From positions 1,578,001 to 1,642,000 of the forward strand of contig NC_087082.1 of the NCBI RefSeq assembly GCF_026151205.1: a stretch of DNA of 64,000 nucleotides, given 5' to 3'. Shown here in pieces: positions 40,132-51,599 of the stretch. The number at the start of each line of letters is the position of its first letter. Within the stretch, counting starts at the first letter, position 1. Under the pieces are notes generated by a model. The model had not been told where the DNA came from and did not search any database. It was given only the letters and a program-made list of their open reading frames with translations. The position numbers and the translations under genes were made by a program. The stretch is from Bolinopsis microptera (lineage: Eukaryota; Ctenophora; Tentaculata; Lobata; Bolinopsidae).

Positions 40132-41313
40132 CTAATCTGGCCAGACTGTATCGGCTGCCCAGAGGTACTTGATCAGTTTGGCCTTAAAAGTAGAAATCCG
40201 CTCTGACTGCCGGATACATACTGGTAGACTATTCCATTTCAGCATAGATCTATGAAAAAAGCTATTTCGGAAGGCATCCGAGCAGGGCACAGTGGTACTC
40301 ATGTAAGTTGAAGTATCTGACATATCAATTATTTGAGCATTGTGCCTAGTGTATCGGGTGCCCTCTGGACGGCATAGGACTATATATGTAGGGAGCGAAA
40401 CTGGAATTATGCTATTCACTATTTTATAGAAGGTCATAAGATCGTTATAAATAAACTTCTGTTTAACAGGGAGAATATTTAGTTTCTTTTGCTCTGTAGC
40501 AAGTTTATCGTCATTATAACTGGAGTAAGGTTCACCATTGATCCATTTAATAGCCCTCTTTTGGATAGCAACAAACTGTTGAAGATGAGTTGCAGATTGA
40601 GGGGACCATATGACAGAACAATGTTCAAATATAGACCTAATTAACGCTAAATAGAACGATCTTTTCTGCCTTTTATCAGTAGTGAAATGACATGTTCTCT
40701 TAAGTAGTCCAAGTCTAGATGTAGCTTTGGAAACAAGCGCTTTACATTGTGCACCCCAATTAAACCTGGAGTTTATTGCGACTCCTAAATCTGACTGAGA
40801 GGGCACAAAGTCAATATCACTTCCAGAAAGTTTATAAAAGAAGGTATTGAATGGCAAGTTATCCAGCACGTTTCTTTGCAGGGACACAGAGAGGGCTTTG
40901 CACTTTTGTGGGTGGAACTTCATTCGATTTCTCACTGACCAATCATATAATCTATTGATGTCATTTTGGATTATGTGATGGTCAGGGTAACCAAGAATCT
41001 CCCTCCAAATTTTAGTGTCATCTGCATAAAGGGCGATATTGGTGCCTTCAGAGACACAGGAGAACATGTCATTTATAAATATTACAAACAATAAAGGGCC
41101 AAGTATAGAACCTTGAGGGACACCAGACCGAACTGGTAGAGAAGAAGACGTTTGGCCTCCTATCACTACTTGTTGTTGTCGCCCCTCAAGATAGGACTTA
41201 ATAAATTTAAGCATTAGTCCATCGACATTAAAACACCATACTGAGGCAGTCAACCAACGCGCGGCTTTATTTTTATGATATGATATGTTTTGATTGTTAT
41301 TAATAAATACCAA
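40132..41313 (-). pseudogene. LINE A ORF2, C-terminal part (RT motifs B and C)
   Basis: This open frame holds the second half of a reverse transcriptase. Motif B reads GVPQGSILGPLLF, and the catalytic motif C is LYADDTKI. The thumb and C-terminal region end with the usual LINE sequence of a maturase-like tail. About the first 25-30 residues do not belong to the enzyme and derive from an insertion. The true RT sequence resumes at about NVDGLMLKFIKSYLEGR. The catalytic residues remain, so damage is from the frame break and not from loss of the active site. Confidence 0.88.
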
Positions 41314-41370
41314 AATTTAAATTTGTTTTACTAAAAAAAAATTTGTTTTACTAAAAATATTCTTTAATTT
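41226..41370 (-). other. Short insertion breaking LINE A reverse transcriptase
   Basis: The RT frame runs cleanly to HDLILSKLKN and resumes at NVDGLMLKF. Between them is roughly 110-140 bp of unrelated AT-rich DNA with a stop and two tandem copies of TTAGTAAAACAAATTT (plus-strand complement). Related enzymes have no extra residues here. The origin of the filler is unknown. Confidence 0.6.
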
Positions 41371-42954
41371 ACTTAAAATAAGATCATGCGAAACGCTATC
41401 AAAGGCTTTCGCAAAATCAAAATATATTATATCAGTCCTGGACCTGTTATTCAATGCAAGTGCAAGATTGTCCGTAAAAGGTATCATTTGGGTTGTGCAT
41501 GAACGTTCATTAACAAAACCGTGTTGTCGGTCATCCAACAGATCAGAACACGCAGCGTATAATGCAGTCTTTATGCACCTTTCAAAGACTTTCATTACAA
41601 GAGATGTTAACGAGATAGGCCTGTAGTTCTCAACCGAAGACTTATCGCCCTTTTTGTGCACTGGTACTACAAGTGCCAGCTTCCAATCAGGGGGTATGCA
41701 TCCGCTCGAGAAAGACAGGTTAAATAAAACACTAAGTGGGTATGCAAGGCTTTGGGCACAGTTTTTGAGGACTCTCCCATGAATCCCATCAGGGCCAGGG
41801 GCCTTGTTAGGATTTAACTTTTTAAGAATCAACAGAACATCTTCTCTACTAAACACAAGACTTGAAAAACAATCATCACGAAAATCTATGTCAATGCCAT
41901 AATCGCTCTCTTGAGAAAACTGCTCATAAAAATATTCGTTAAAAAGGGCAGCTTGATCAGATGGATTGTTTCGAAAGCGATTATGATATTTGACAGTTTC
42001 AGGGATCCTGGTTGACTTTGATTTAGATTTAACGTAGGTCCAGAATTTCTTGGAGATAAGAGCATCATCGGAGTCATCCTCAACACTGAGTCTCATTCTT
42101 TCGTCCATCAAATTTTTAAATTTTGTGCGAAATGCACGAAACTTTTGTTTATGAGACTCAGAGTTGCTCCCCTTATGCCTTATTCTCCATTTCTCCTTAT
42201 TTCGTAGGAGACGATCACATTCGGAGTCATACCATGGGGGCTGGAACTGAGACTTAATGGTCTTTTTAGGGATCCATCGGTCACAGGCTGCACCGAGAAC
42301 TCCTCTGAATCGACTCCAGGCAAGATAAGGATCATTACACTCAAATATACTATCCCAATCGATGCTAAATAACTCAGAATTCAGGCCCCTAAAATTACCT
42401 TTACTATAATTAAAGATCTTTCTTTTAGGCTGCTTAATATACTTGGTCTTAATATCAATGTCAAATGTGATACAAAAGTGGTCGGACATACACATTTCGT
42501 TTTGATCTAAAACTTTAACATTCTTAATAAGGTTTTGAATGTTAGTGAACACAAGATCTAAGGTGTTGCCTGACTTGTGAGTAGGGGAGCTAATAAGTTG
42601 TGTATGTCCGAGGTCATCAGTGAGAACATTTACAAAGCTAGAATGTAGCTGGCAAGATGACTGACCATCTGGCCAGGAAATCGAAGCCAAATTAAAGTCA
42701 CCTACCAGAATGTGCCTTTGCAATTTTCTGGCTGATGCTAAAGTAACAAAATGTTTCTTGAAAGATTCAAAATTATCTAAGCCAAGCGTTCCTACTCTAT
42801 AAAATGTTGATATACAAAAGTTTCTTCCACACTGAGTCTTAATTATGATGGATAATAATTCAGCTTGAACACTAACTTTAGAGAACTTTAGCCACAAAAA
42901 ACTTCGTGCAATGACAGGGGTTACGACGTGATACAAATAATTCCACGTTGGCAT
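41317..42954 (-). pseudogene. LINE A ORF2, N-terminal part (endonuclease and RT motif A)
   Basis: The frame begins inside an APE-type endonuclease. Visible catalytic motifs are GDFNLASISWPD (about residues 100-111), LDLVFTN and SDHFCITFDI. A linker follows, then the RT fingers with LNPNKAPGPDG and YRPISLTS, and motif A, YFDFAKAFDSVSHD. The endonuclease N-terminus, with its Asn and Glu metal-site residues, is missing or lies in the broken frames at 42955-43173. The C-terminal dozen residues are read from the insertion. It would be part of a polyprotein that nicks target DNA and primes cDNA synthesis. Confidence 0.88.
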
Positions 42955-43173
42955 AAGAACATTTTAGTTGCACATGTTCTGAGACCAGAAATGGGACTGT
43001 ACTTGGACTAAAAACGGCTCGCAAAAGGAACCAGTTGCCTGTAAGAGCTTTACTAGTACCCCAAATACCGCTCCTAAAGCACCATCACTTACCTGAGGAC
43101 CCCAGGCTATTATGTTCATTAACATAAAGATTTGGCGGAATGACAGGCTGAGCGCGGCCCAGTAAACCATCAC

Positions 43174-44280
43174 AAGCCTGATATATTACTTGTTATGTAA
43201 TGTTAAACAATTGTTATCTTAACCAAATTCATAAAAGATTATGTTGCCAACTCTGAAGTGGTTTGTAAATGGGCCATTGCTAGCCCCAAGCGTTTTGGTC
43301 CTTCATTCCTGCCACTCAGCATTGCCTACTGTAAAGTAGAAATTTTTCTAAGACAATAGAGAAACTGACCCTGTCTCACTAAATTCCCCTAAATTCAACC
43401 ACTTACCATAATAAAAATGCTAACAACCAAATAAAGTTTTTTAAATAAAGAATATTTCCTCAAGTTTACGTCTAGCTAACTAATTAGTGGTTTAAGCTCT
43501 TATTCTATTTATGATTAAAAAGGAATGTAAAATAAAACTTTTCGTTTCATTGAAAACTTTTCGTTTCATTGAACTTATGGCGCTTATTACAATAAATAAA
43601 ACAACTTGTATCAGCAAAAATTTGCTCAAACATGAAAGCTTTCCCATGATGACCTAAAATTGTAATTAATTCTCTCCAACATTCTCTGTTTCGTAAACTT
43701 ATGCAACATGCAACTCAATACTCAATACTCAGTTTATTATGGTCTAAGTTTTTAAAATTTGTACCATTTTTAAAGAATTTTTATATAGGGTCATTGCTAT
43801 ATATTATGTGTATATTGTTTGAATATTTTTCACATTTCTCTATTATTATGGTCTAACAGAAAATAAATTGCTTTTCCCATAAATCATAATTTCTATTTAT
43901 CTTTGGTATTGGTCTTTATATGGGAAGAAGATACGAGAAGAAGATGTGTATAAACTCATCATGCTTGACTCCATAAAACTTCACTTTCTACACATATGTT
44001 AAGTTCAGAATGATCTCGACCATGACCACAGATCATGCAAAGTAGATTGAGATAACGAGCTTGATCCTTACTGGTTGGTAATCTTCCAACATCTATCTGC
44101 TGCTCAGGACATAACACATCACTTTGCAGTACTCACACATAAGAAAGTTACAGGATATTTAAATAGATCTTAAATATTTGTTATTAGATAAGATTGTACA
44201 CAAGTAGACTTTTCTGTTAATAAAGCTGTTTATACTTGTTGAAATCCATTAACACCTGACTCAACTTCTACTCATAGTGT
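43174..44280. other. AT-rich spacer between LINE A and the dynamin-related gene
   Basis: No exon is recognised. The segment should contain whatever promoter drives the dynamin-related reading frame, but I see no clear TATA box or conserved motif at a convincing distance. Confidence 0.45.
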
Positions 44281-44287
44281 GACAGTA

Positions 44288-45234
44288 ATGGATCGTTTCC
44301 TTGCAACCCTCAACAAACTCCAGGATGTCTTCACCACAGCCGGAGTGTCCTCCAAGGAGATAGACTTACCTCAGATAGTCGTAGTAGGTTCCCAATCTAC
44401 TGGAAAGAGTTCTGTACTGGAGAACATTGCCAAGCAGAATTTCCTACCCCGGGGGATGGGGATAGTAACCAGACGACCTCTAGTCCTACAGATGATTCAA
44501 GCTGCCAGCAAGAAAGTTATCTCTGGTAAAACACATGATACCTGGGCGCAGTTCTTACATCAAGGAGATAAATTTTACACAAACATGGACTCTATACAAA
44601 AGGAGATTATTGATGATACAAACAAGAAATGTGGGTCTAACAAGGGTATCTCCAATGATCCAATACACCTGAAGCTATACTCTACCAGAATCCCCTCTTT
44701 AACACTAGTAGATCTCCCAGGTCTCACTAAGATACCTGTGGGAGACCAGCCCAGGGACATCGACCAGAGGATTGAGAGTCTTGTTAGATCTTACATTGTC
44801 AATGAGAACAGCATAATCCTAGCAGTGTCTGCAGGGAACGTTGATATTGCAAACTCAGACTCATTGAAACTTGCAAGAGAGGTCGATCCTACTGGATCCC
44901 GCACAATAGCTGTCATAACTAAATGTGACCTCATGGAGAACAACGATGAGTCAAGTGCTGTTCTAAACGGAACTTCTGTGGACGTGAAGCTGGGACTGAT
45001 CGGAGTTATAAACAGAAACAACAAGCAGCTTACTGTGAAGACTCCTATTGAGAAGATCCTTGCTATTGAAGAGAACTATTTTCTGAGATACTACCCTGGT
45101 ATAGCAGATAGAATGGGTACTGAGTACCTCACATCACAGCTGTGTGACATCCTCATTAGTCATCTAAAGAGATGTCTACCCATGCTTGCAGAAAAGATTA
45201 GTCAACAACAGGTTTTTCATCGGGAGATCCTTAA
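44288..45234 (+). pseudogene. Dynamin-related protein, GTPase domain and start of stalk (5' part)
   Basis: The first ATG of the frame is at 44288. An upstream in-frame GTG is not a likely eukaryotic start. The product begins with MDRFLATLNKLQDVF and has all dynamin GTPase signatures: P-loop GSQSTGKSS, switch I with VTRRP, DLPG, TKCDLM and VINR. The family member remodels or cuts membranes by GTP-driven assembly, and the DRP1-like layout (no PH domain, about 690 residues overall) suggests mitochondrial or peroxisomal fission or a related role. The frame leaves homology after HREILK at 45234, where LINE B begins, and resumes at 50482. About 316 codons lack introns, so a retrocopy is possible. 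If instead the LINE lies in an intron with donor near 45212, eight conserved-length residues would be lost. Confidence 0.8.
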
Positions 45235-45850
45235 ACTATTTTCACAACTACAATTAAATATATTTATTGAGTTTCAGGAAGCAATGTCAATGGCGGGCCA
45301 AAAGGGGCACGAGGCCCTGGCCAGTAAGAAGCTCCCACATCCAGAAACACGCCATCTTGCCAGGCAGCCTGGGAGGAAATTTTTTTTTGGGAGGAAAAAC
45401 GGGAGAAAAAGAGGAAATTTTTGAGAAGTTACTCCTAAATTTCGAAATATTTTTTTGGAATGAAGACAAATTAATTGAGAAAATTTTTGAAGAAAATATT
45501 TCGATTGTATAAAAATCAAAGAGGAACATCCTGTCAGTTTTGGAACACAATGAAATATTCTGATTGGAGAATGCAGATTGCTGTTGTGAAGTTATCAAAT
45601 TTACGTGAGTACTTGATTCTTTTCAATCCCAGTTTATTGCTGTCCTACAAATTTCTTTAATGCCAAATGCCGTCTAAAACACCCTATTTCGCAAAAAATT
45701 TCCGGGGGGCTGCGCCCCCAGACCCCTGCCACAGCTTGCTCGCTTAACTTGCTGCGCAGCTGGATTGGACACGTCGACTTGCTTTGCTCGCCGACAGCCC
45801 CCTCCCCAAACTTGCGAGCGAAGCGAGCGGGCCACAGAATTTAGAAAAAA

Positions 45851-46057
45851 ATGCATCTGGGAGGAAATATAAAACTTTCTGGATGTGGGAAGAAGCTCAA
45901 GAAGACTCTAAAGCCAAAGAAGAACTCTGTTATACTTCCTGTATTTGAAGACGGCTCGTGTAAACAGTGTGGGAGTAATGACACTGTGAATGAATCGATT
46001 ATCTGTAATGTCTGTGATGGGAGTCCATTTGTACAAATACCTTCCGTGCTAAGGTGA
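45851..46057 (+). pseudogene. LINE B ORF1, N-terminal zinc-finger segment
   Basis: This 68-residue frame starts MHLGGNIKLSGCGKK and carries two CxxC pairs, CKQCGSND and CNVCDG. With the CEDC pair just after the frame change, they resemble the PHD-like zinc finger found in ORF1 of several CR1 and L2 elements. It ends at TGA 46055-46057 while the rest of ORF1 continues in another frame from the same place. A one- or two-base change has probably split one ORF. Confidence 0.7.
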
Positions 46058-47364
46058 GGCCTATGATTGCAGATCAAGCTCGTTGGGGTTATTTTCTATT
46101 CGTATGTGAAGATTGCATTTCACTGGTAGATGACACCCGTTCTTCCAAAAACTTTTCTCCACCTGGTCCACCTGTACCATCTGTGGTAGATGCTCCTAAG
46201 TCCAACCCTGTGATGAGTCATGATAATGGTCATGATGAAGCTCCTGATATTCTCTCCAAAGTTGAGCATCTGATGAGGGCAAACAACTCTGCCCTTCTGG
46301 AATCATTTCGTGAGGAAATGCATAGCATTATTGTCGACAAGCTTGCTCTATGTGCTCCAGCCTCTGAACATTTGCTGGAAGAGCAAGTTTCTAATGTTAA
46401 CAAAGAAAACTTGCAATCCCGGTCTCCAAGTGCACTGTCCTCTTACAGCAATTTTGCTGAAGCTCTTGTAGGTGGTGCTAGTTCTCCTCAGCCAAGTAAA
46501 GTGTCCGCTAACATAAATCAAATTGGCAAGGAAAGTAAAGAGATATTGGTGCTAGATAGTCCCCTTCCTTCTGCTGATATTTCATCTGCTCCAGATGTTC
46601 TATCTGAGTTGCTCTATGACACACGATTGATTGCTATGAAAACTAGCCTACTAGATTCACATAAGAAGATAACGCTAGTTTTTCCATCTTCATCTGATAG
46701 GCTGAAGGCTAAAAGTCTTATTGAAAACTCTGATGTCATTAAATTACTTGGTTTTCACATCACTCTCTCACAGAAAGCTCTCCCTAAGGTCACTGTGTCT
46801 AATATTCCCAGTCAGATATTCGAAACCATTGATCGCTCTGGTTTGCCCGCTGAAGATTTCCGGTTACAGACTAAAAAAGCTCTTCTAGATATTATTCCCT
46901 TGAAAAATCCTGGACTTAAACACTTGCTAGATAATGAGCATTTCTTTGAAATTGTGTACATAAATGTTGGACTAAGGTACACTACTGCTGGGATCAAGGT
47001 CTCTCCTCAGATTAGGAACCTATTGACAGGAGACGGCAAAATCTTCATTCTGAATAGTGCTTGTCCTGTAAAGGATAGATTCATCATCAAGCAGTGCTAT
47101 AATTGTCAGAAGCTCCACCATATTTCCCAAAATTGTCCTGAGAAAGAAACTCTGGTTTGTATGTATTGCAGCGGTAGGCATAGAACATCAGACTGTCATT
47201 ACAAGGAAGACCCTAGCAGACATAGATGTCGCAATTGCAGTCTGTCAAAAGATCCAAGAATCTCATCTCACTGTAACACTCACCATTCCAGCTCAGAGCA
47301 GTGCCCCATCATGCAACAGGCATTGAATCGGTATAAACAAAACATCCTTACTTCAAAAAACTAG
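46054..47364 (+). CDS. LINE B ORF1 protein, main part with zinc knuckles
   Basis: This frame encodes up to 436 residues; its first ATG is at 46063. It begins just after the presumed frame change with WGYFLFVCEDC, the end of the PHD-like finger. A central region of low recognisability follows. Near the C-terminus is a Gag-like nucleic-acid-binding block: CYNCQKLHHISQNC (CX2CX4HX4C), CMYCSGRHRTSDC, then a third Cys/His-rich segment starting CRNC. ORF1 proteins of LINEs bind element RNA and act as chaperones. ORF2 starts 29 bases after the stop of ORF1. Confidence 0.75.
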   Translation: MRPMIADQARWGYFLFVCEDCISLVDDTRSSKNFSPPGPPVPSVVDAPKSNPVMSHDNGHDEAPDILSKVEHLMRANNSALLESFREEMHSIIVDKLALCAPASEHLLEEQVSNVNKENLQSRSPSALSSYSNFAEALVGGASSPQPSKVSANINQIGKESKEILVLDSPLPSADISSAPDVLSELLYDTRLIAMKTSLLDSHKKITLVFPSSSDRLKAKSLIENSDVIKLLGFHITLSQKALPKVTVSNIPSQIFETIDRSGLPAEDFRLQTKKALLDIIPLKNPGLKHLLDNEHFFEIVYINVGLRYTTAGIKVSPQIRNLLTGDGKIFILNSACPVKDRFIIKQCYNCQKLHHISQNCPEKETLVCMYCSGRHRTSDCHYKEDPSRHRCRNCSLSKDPRISSHCNTHHSSSEQCPIMQQALNRYKQNILTSKN

Positions 47365-47393
47365 CTACAAACTCTAAGTCAGAATGTCAGAGT

Positions 47394-50303
47394 ATGAACT
47401 TTGCCCTGTTCAATTGCAGATCCATCTGCAATAAAACTGCTGGAGTCTTGCAATTGCTTGAAGACTTTGATACTGATATTTGCTGTGCTACAGAAACTTG
47501 GCTGAGAAAAGATGACAATGCTAAGTTTTCTGAGATGAAAGAACTTGGATATTCCATTCATAGCCAGCCAAGAGCTGGGCGGGGAGGAGGTGTTGCTGTT
47601 CTATATAAGAAAAGTCTTAAAGTGACTCCTCAGTAGTGCAAGCGATTCAAAACGTTTGAGTCTTGTGAATGTACATTCAAATCATCTTCTGGAGATATAC
47701 TACGAATTGTTTCAATTTACCGTTCGCGTTCTGGCACCTCCACATCTCAGAGTGCTAACATCCCCCAATTTCTAACTGACTTTGAGCAACTCTTGGTTGA
47801 TTTAGTTGATTTAGTAGACAAACCTGGAAAGCCCTTGATCATGGGTGATTTTAATATCCACATTGAAGACGAAAATGATTCAGTTGCACAAAGGTTTAAT
47901 TCACTACTTAAGTCTTGTGGGTGGGTGCAACAAATTTCAGCTGCAACACACAGAGATGGGGGCATATTAGATCTTGTAATTACCAGGGATGGTTCTTTTA
48001 CTCACGATTGCATTGAAGTTCTAGATCCTGTCATTACTGATTCTGGCACATCGTCTGACCACTACTTTGTTGCTTTTAATTGCAATGTATCTCCAGCACC
48101 CATAGGCACTCTAGAACCAATTACTTACAGAAACATTGCTTGCATAGACCTAGATGCTTTTGTTGAGGACATTCTTAAGTCAAAACTATGTGACACCGAT
48201 TGCTTCAATGACCTTGATAGTGCAGTTGATATCTATGAGTCTGAGCTGAGCAGTATTTTGGACAAGCATGCTAAAGAAAAAACTTTCATCCCAAGAAAAG
48301 ATCATAACGCTGAATGGTGGTCTACACACTGTCAACTAGCAAAAGCAATGAGAAGAAAGATTGAGAGACTGTATCAAAAGAATCATGATTGCCCAGATTA
48401 TAAACAACTGTACAGGAAAGCATCAGAGAGAGCATCCTCAGTCATTGTATCCACAAGAGATCACTTCTACAAAACAAGGTTACAAGATAGTGCAGGTGAT
48501 GCTAAAAAGACTTATTCCATCGTTAATAAGTTGCTCAATAAAGAAAAAGTTAGTACTACTACACCTTCTTGCTCTTCAAATCTTGAGAGTGCTAACAACT
48601 TTGCACAGTTCTTTAAATCAAAGGTCGACAACATATACAACAACATTTATTTAGAACAACAATCCCAAGATTCTCCTAACTCAGATGAATTTGTTCCTCT
48701 TTCTAATAGCCCAAAGATAGTACAATTCCGTCATGTGTCTGATGAAGAACTAGTAAGCATCATAAAGAATATGTCTAACAAATTCTGTGATCTTGACCCC
48801 ATACCTACAAAGATTCTCATCAAGTGTCTCCCAGAACTCCTTCCTCTGATCTCATTTATAGTCAATGAATCATTAGTTAAAGGTGAGTTTCCTATAAAAC
48901 TTAAGGAGGCTCTCATTCGTCCAAGTTTGAAGAAACGTGGCCTTGACGGTGAATCTCTATCTAACTATAGGCCTATTAGCAATCTCTCATTCTTGTCAAA
49001 AATCATTGAGAAGTGTGTATCTATACAGCTCACCAGTTATCTTGAGGATAACAACTTGCTTTCAAAAGTTCAGTCCGGCTATAGGAAGTTTCATAGCTGT
49101 GAAACTGCAACAACCAGAATCCATAACGACATCTTGATAACTATTGACAAGAAAACTAAAGTTGTTCTTTTACTTCTAGATTTGAGTGCTGCCTTTGATA
49201 CTGTCAATCACCCAAGATTAATCAAGAAGCTAAGATCTGCTTATGGTATTACAGGCATAGCTCTTACATGGATCAGGTCCTACTTGGCTAACCGTTCATT
49301 TTGTGTCAAAGTCAAGGATTCGTCTTCCTCAGCAACTGTTCTTGAGATAGGTGTGCCACAAGGTTCAATCCTTGGCCCCCTGCTATTCATATTGTACACC
49401 AAAGATCTTGAGAACATTGCAAGTATGCATGGGTGCTGTATTCATTTGTATGCTGATGACACCCAGCTGTATTTCACTCTTGATTCTGATGACCCATCAC
49501 AGCTAGAGCACAATATGGAACACTGTATGTCTGATATCAAGAAATGGATGACAAACAATTTCCTTCAACTGAATTCTTCTAAGACTGAAGTCATCGTTAT
49601 ATCCTCTAAATTTGACTCACAAAATATTCCAGCCTCTCTACAGATTGTTAAGGATCAAGAGCCACATGTTGTTAGTGGAACTGTGAAGAGTCTTGGGCTG
49701 TATTTGGACAGTTATCTTTCAATGAGTGATCAGATTACGTCAGTGGTTCAAGCATGTAATATTCAGATCAGAAATTTGTGGTTTATTGCATCAAAACTGT
49801 CTTTTAACCTTAAGATTCAGCTTGTTCATGCTCTAGTACTCTCTAGAATTGATTATTGCAATAGCGTATATTTTGGACTGAGCTCTTATGATTTAAGTCG
49901 TTTACAGAAGGTGCAAAATTCTGCTGTAAGATTTATTTTCGGGAGAGGAAGAAAGGCACACACTACTCCACTACTTAAGAAAGTTCATTTTCTACCAGTT
50001 AGATTTAGAATAGATTTTAAGATTGCCCTACTTGCCTACAAGTGTTTAAATAATATAGCTCCTCCTTACTTAAAAGAGTTGATATCTCCTAGGCAGCAAA
50101 GTTTTAAAAATGTACGTCTTGATAATGATTATTTTTACCTTAGTTTTCCGCCCTCTCCTAACTATGTAAACACAGAGAAAGCTTTTAGTCACTGTGCAGT
50201 TAAAGTATTTAATTCCTTGCCATACGACATAAGATCAGCTGAGTCAGTTACATCTTTCAAGACCAAACTTAAAACATACTTCTTTTCTCTAGCATTTGAT
50301 TGA
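47394..50303 (+). pseudogene. LINE B ORF2: endonuclease and reverse transcriptase with one internal stop
   Basis: One frame of about 969 codons, broken only by TAG at 47634-47636 (codon 81). The endonuclease starts at the N-terminus (FNCRSICNK, then ATETWLRKDD with the catalytic Glu) and continues after the stop with MGDFNIHIED and SSDHYFVAF. The RT domain has NYRPISNLSFLSKI, motif A LLDLSAAFDTVNH, motif B GVPQGSILGPLLF and motif C LYADDTQLYF. The C-terminal region carries RLQKVQNSAVRF and LPVRFRIDFK, typical of CR1/L2 elements. The product would nick DNA and copy its own RNA by target-primed reverse transcription. Except for the stop, all catalytic motifs are intact. Confidence 0.9.
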
Positions 50304-50481
50304 TTTTGCATTTACATAGGTAAAATGAACTTGTCATGTCTAATTTTCAATTAAACTAAGCTCAGTTAATGTAAGAGCCGCTTTAGAAAGCACTGGAGTT
50401 TATCTCCAGGATTAAATTATATCGAGTTATATGATTTAGCTATAAGGCGGTTTATAAATGTTACATATTTATTATTATTAA

Positions 50482-51597
50482 GGACATAGGAGATGAACCT
50501 ACTGATCCAAACCAGGCCATGATTATGCTTCTGTCTCATTTTGCTGATAGTTTAACTAAGTCTATCGAAGGGAAGTATACCTATACTGTTTTGAGACCCG
50601 ACCCTAATGCTAGCCCTCCGAAGCGGAAAATCCCTACTGGATCCAAACTAAAGACTGTAAACGAAGTTGCTCTGATACCAGAGACAACCTCTGCAGGAGC
50701 TGAACTGTTTAATGTCTTTCAGGAGGACTGTACTAACAGATTATCTATGATTCCTGCTGACAAAAACCTTGAGAATCTAAAGAAAGTTATCAAAAGTACA
50801 AGTGGAGTACAACCTGCACTATTTATCCCTGATGGAGTTTTCAACACCCTGATTACAAAGCAACTTGACATGTTCGATCGGCCCTCTGAAAATGCCATCA
50901 CTAAATCTCATCAGTGCATTGCAGAGGCTATTGATATGGTCGCTGCCAAAGCTATGATTCGGTACCCCAAACTAGAAAGAGAAGTCATCAACATATCCAA
51001 AGATTTCCTTTCAAAACAATCACGTGATGCTAAAGAGTTCATGGCAGAATATCTGGAAGTCGAGAAATCCTACATCAACACCAATCACCCAGAATTCATA
51101 GAAAGGTACCAAGTAGCTGCAGCCCTCTTTGCTGAACCCGACAAACAGGAAGAGAAACAGAAACAAAAACAGAACACTAACCTATTTGGCACCTACCATC
51201 AACCCGCCACAAAAGAGAATGTTCTTGACAAGCTGATGACCAAGTACAAGCGAGGAGAAGATGCTTCGAGTGAGGAGAGAGCAAACAAAGAGGCTGAGCT
51301 GATGGAGAAGCTACTGATCCACTACTTCTGTATTGTTAGGGCTCATCTGGTGGACATGATCCCTAAAATTGTGATGAAGTTCTTTGTCAGAAAACTAGCA
51401 ACAAACTTGAACAGTATCTTGATTAAATCTCTCTACACAGAGGAAAAGATCAATGATTTGGTCCAGGAATCTGATCGGGTGACTAAAAGCGAAAAGCTTC
51501 ATCTAAGATGATGAAAGTGCTGCTTGAGGCAGAAAAACTTGTCTCAGATATTGCCGTCGGGAGGAATGTAGATTGTAAAGTAGAATCTAATTATTAG
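50482..51597 (+). pseudogene. Dynamin-related protein, stalk and GTPase effector domain (3' part)
   Basis: The host frame resumes at the base completing AAG GAC, in phase with the 5' part. Visible stalk landmarks are LLSHFADSLTKSIEG, SGVQPALFIPDGVF, RYPKLEREV and SYINTNHPEF. A Lys/Gln-rich variable segment follows, then the effector domain (ELMEKLLIHYF, MIPKIVMKFFVRKL). The frame as it stands ends at TGA 51509-51511. One base missing in the A-run at 51484-51487 explains this, because the next frame carries the expected continuation (MMKVLLEAEKLVSDIA) to TAG 51595-51597. There is no PH domain and no proline-rich tail. Both disruptions support a pseudogene. A sequencing error in the A-run is the alternative for the second. 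Confidence 0.8.
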
Positions 51598-51599
51598 AC

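Larger units (their letters stand above)
39840..43173 (-). mobile_element. LINE A: degraded CR1/Jockey-type non-LTR retrotransposon
   Basis: A minus-strand element with the remains of an endonuclease and reverse transcriptase ORF (40132-42954), a 3' region of about 300 bp (39840-40131), and a frame-disrupted 5' part (42955-43173). The order endonuclease then RT, on one ORF without integrase or protease, is diagnostic of non-LTR elements. Assignment to the CR1/Jockey group rests on the APE-type endonuclease and the RT motif style. It is inactive because of the internal insertion and the decayed 5' end. Boundaries are approximate. Confidence 0.85.
45235..50481 (+). mobile_element. LINE B: nearly complete CR1/L2-type retrotransposon inside dynamin coding sequence
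   Basis: The element has a 5' region of about 600 bp, an ORF1 with zinc fingers, an ORF2 with endonuclease and RT, a 3' region of about 175 bp and a short ATT-repeat tail (50469-50480). It sits in the same orientation as the host frame. TTAA occurs at both edges (45231-45234 and 50478-50481) and may be a short target duplication or microhomology. Defects are few: one frame change in ORF1 and one stop in ORF2, so insertion was fairly recent. The first 600 bp could instead include another repeat, as it contains a GC-rich block at 45700-45835 of unknown origin. Confidence 0.85.

Noticed and set aside
45211-45282. Short intron from GTTTTT to TTTCAG in the dynamin gene
   Set aside because: The sequence after it is not dynamin-like, and using the donor would remove eight residues that other dynamins have in length.
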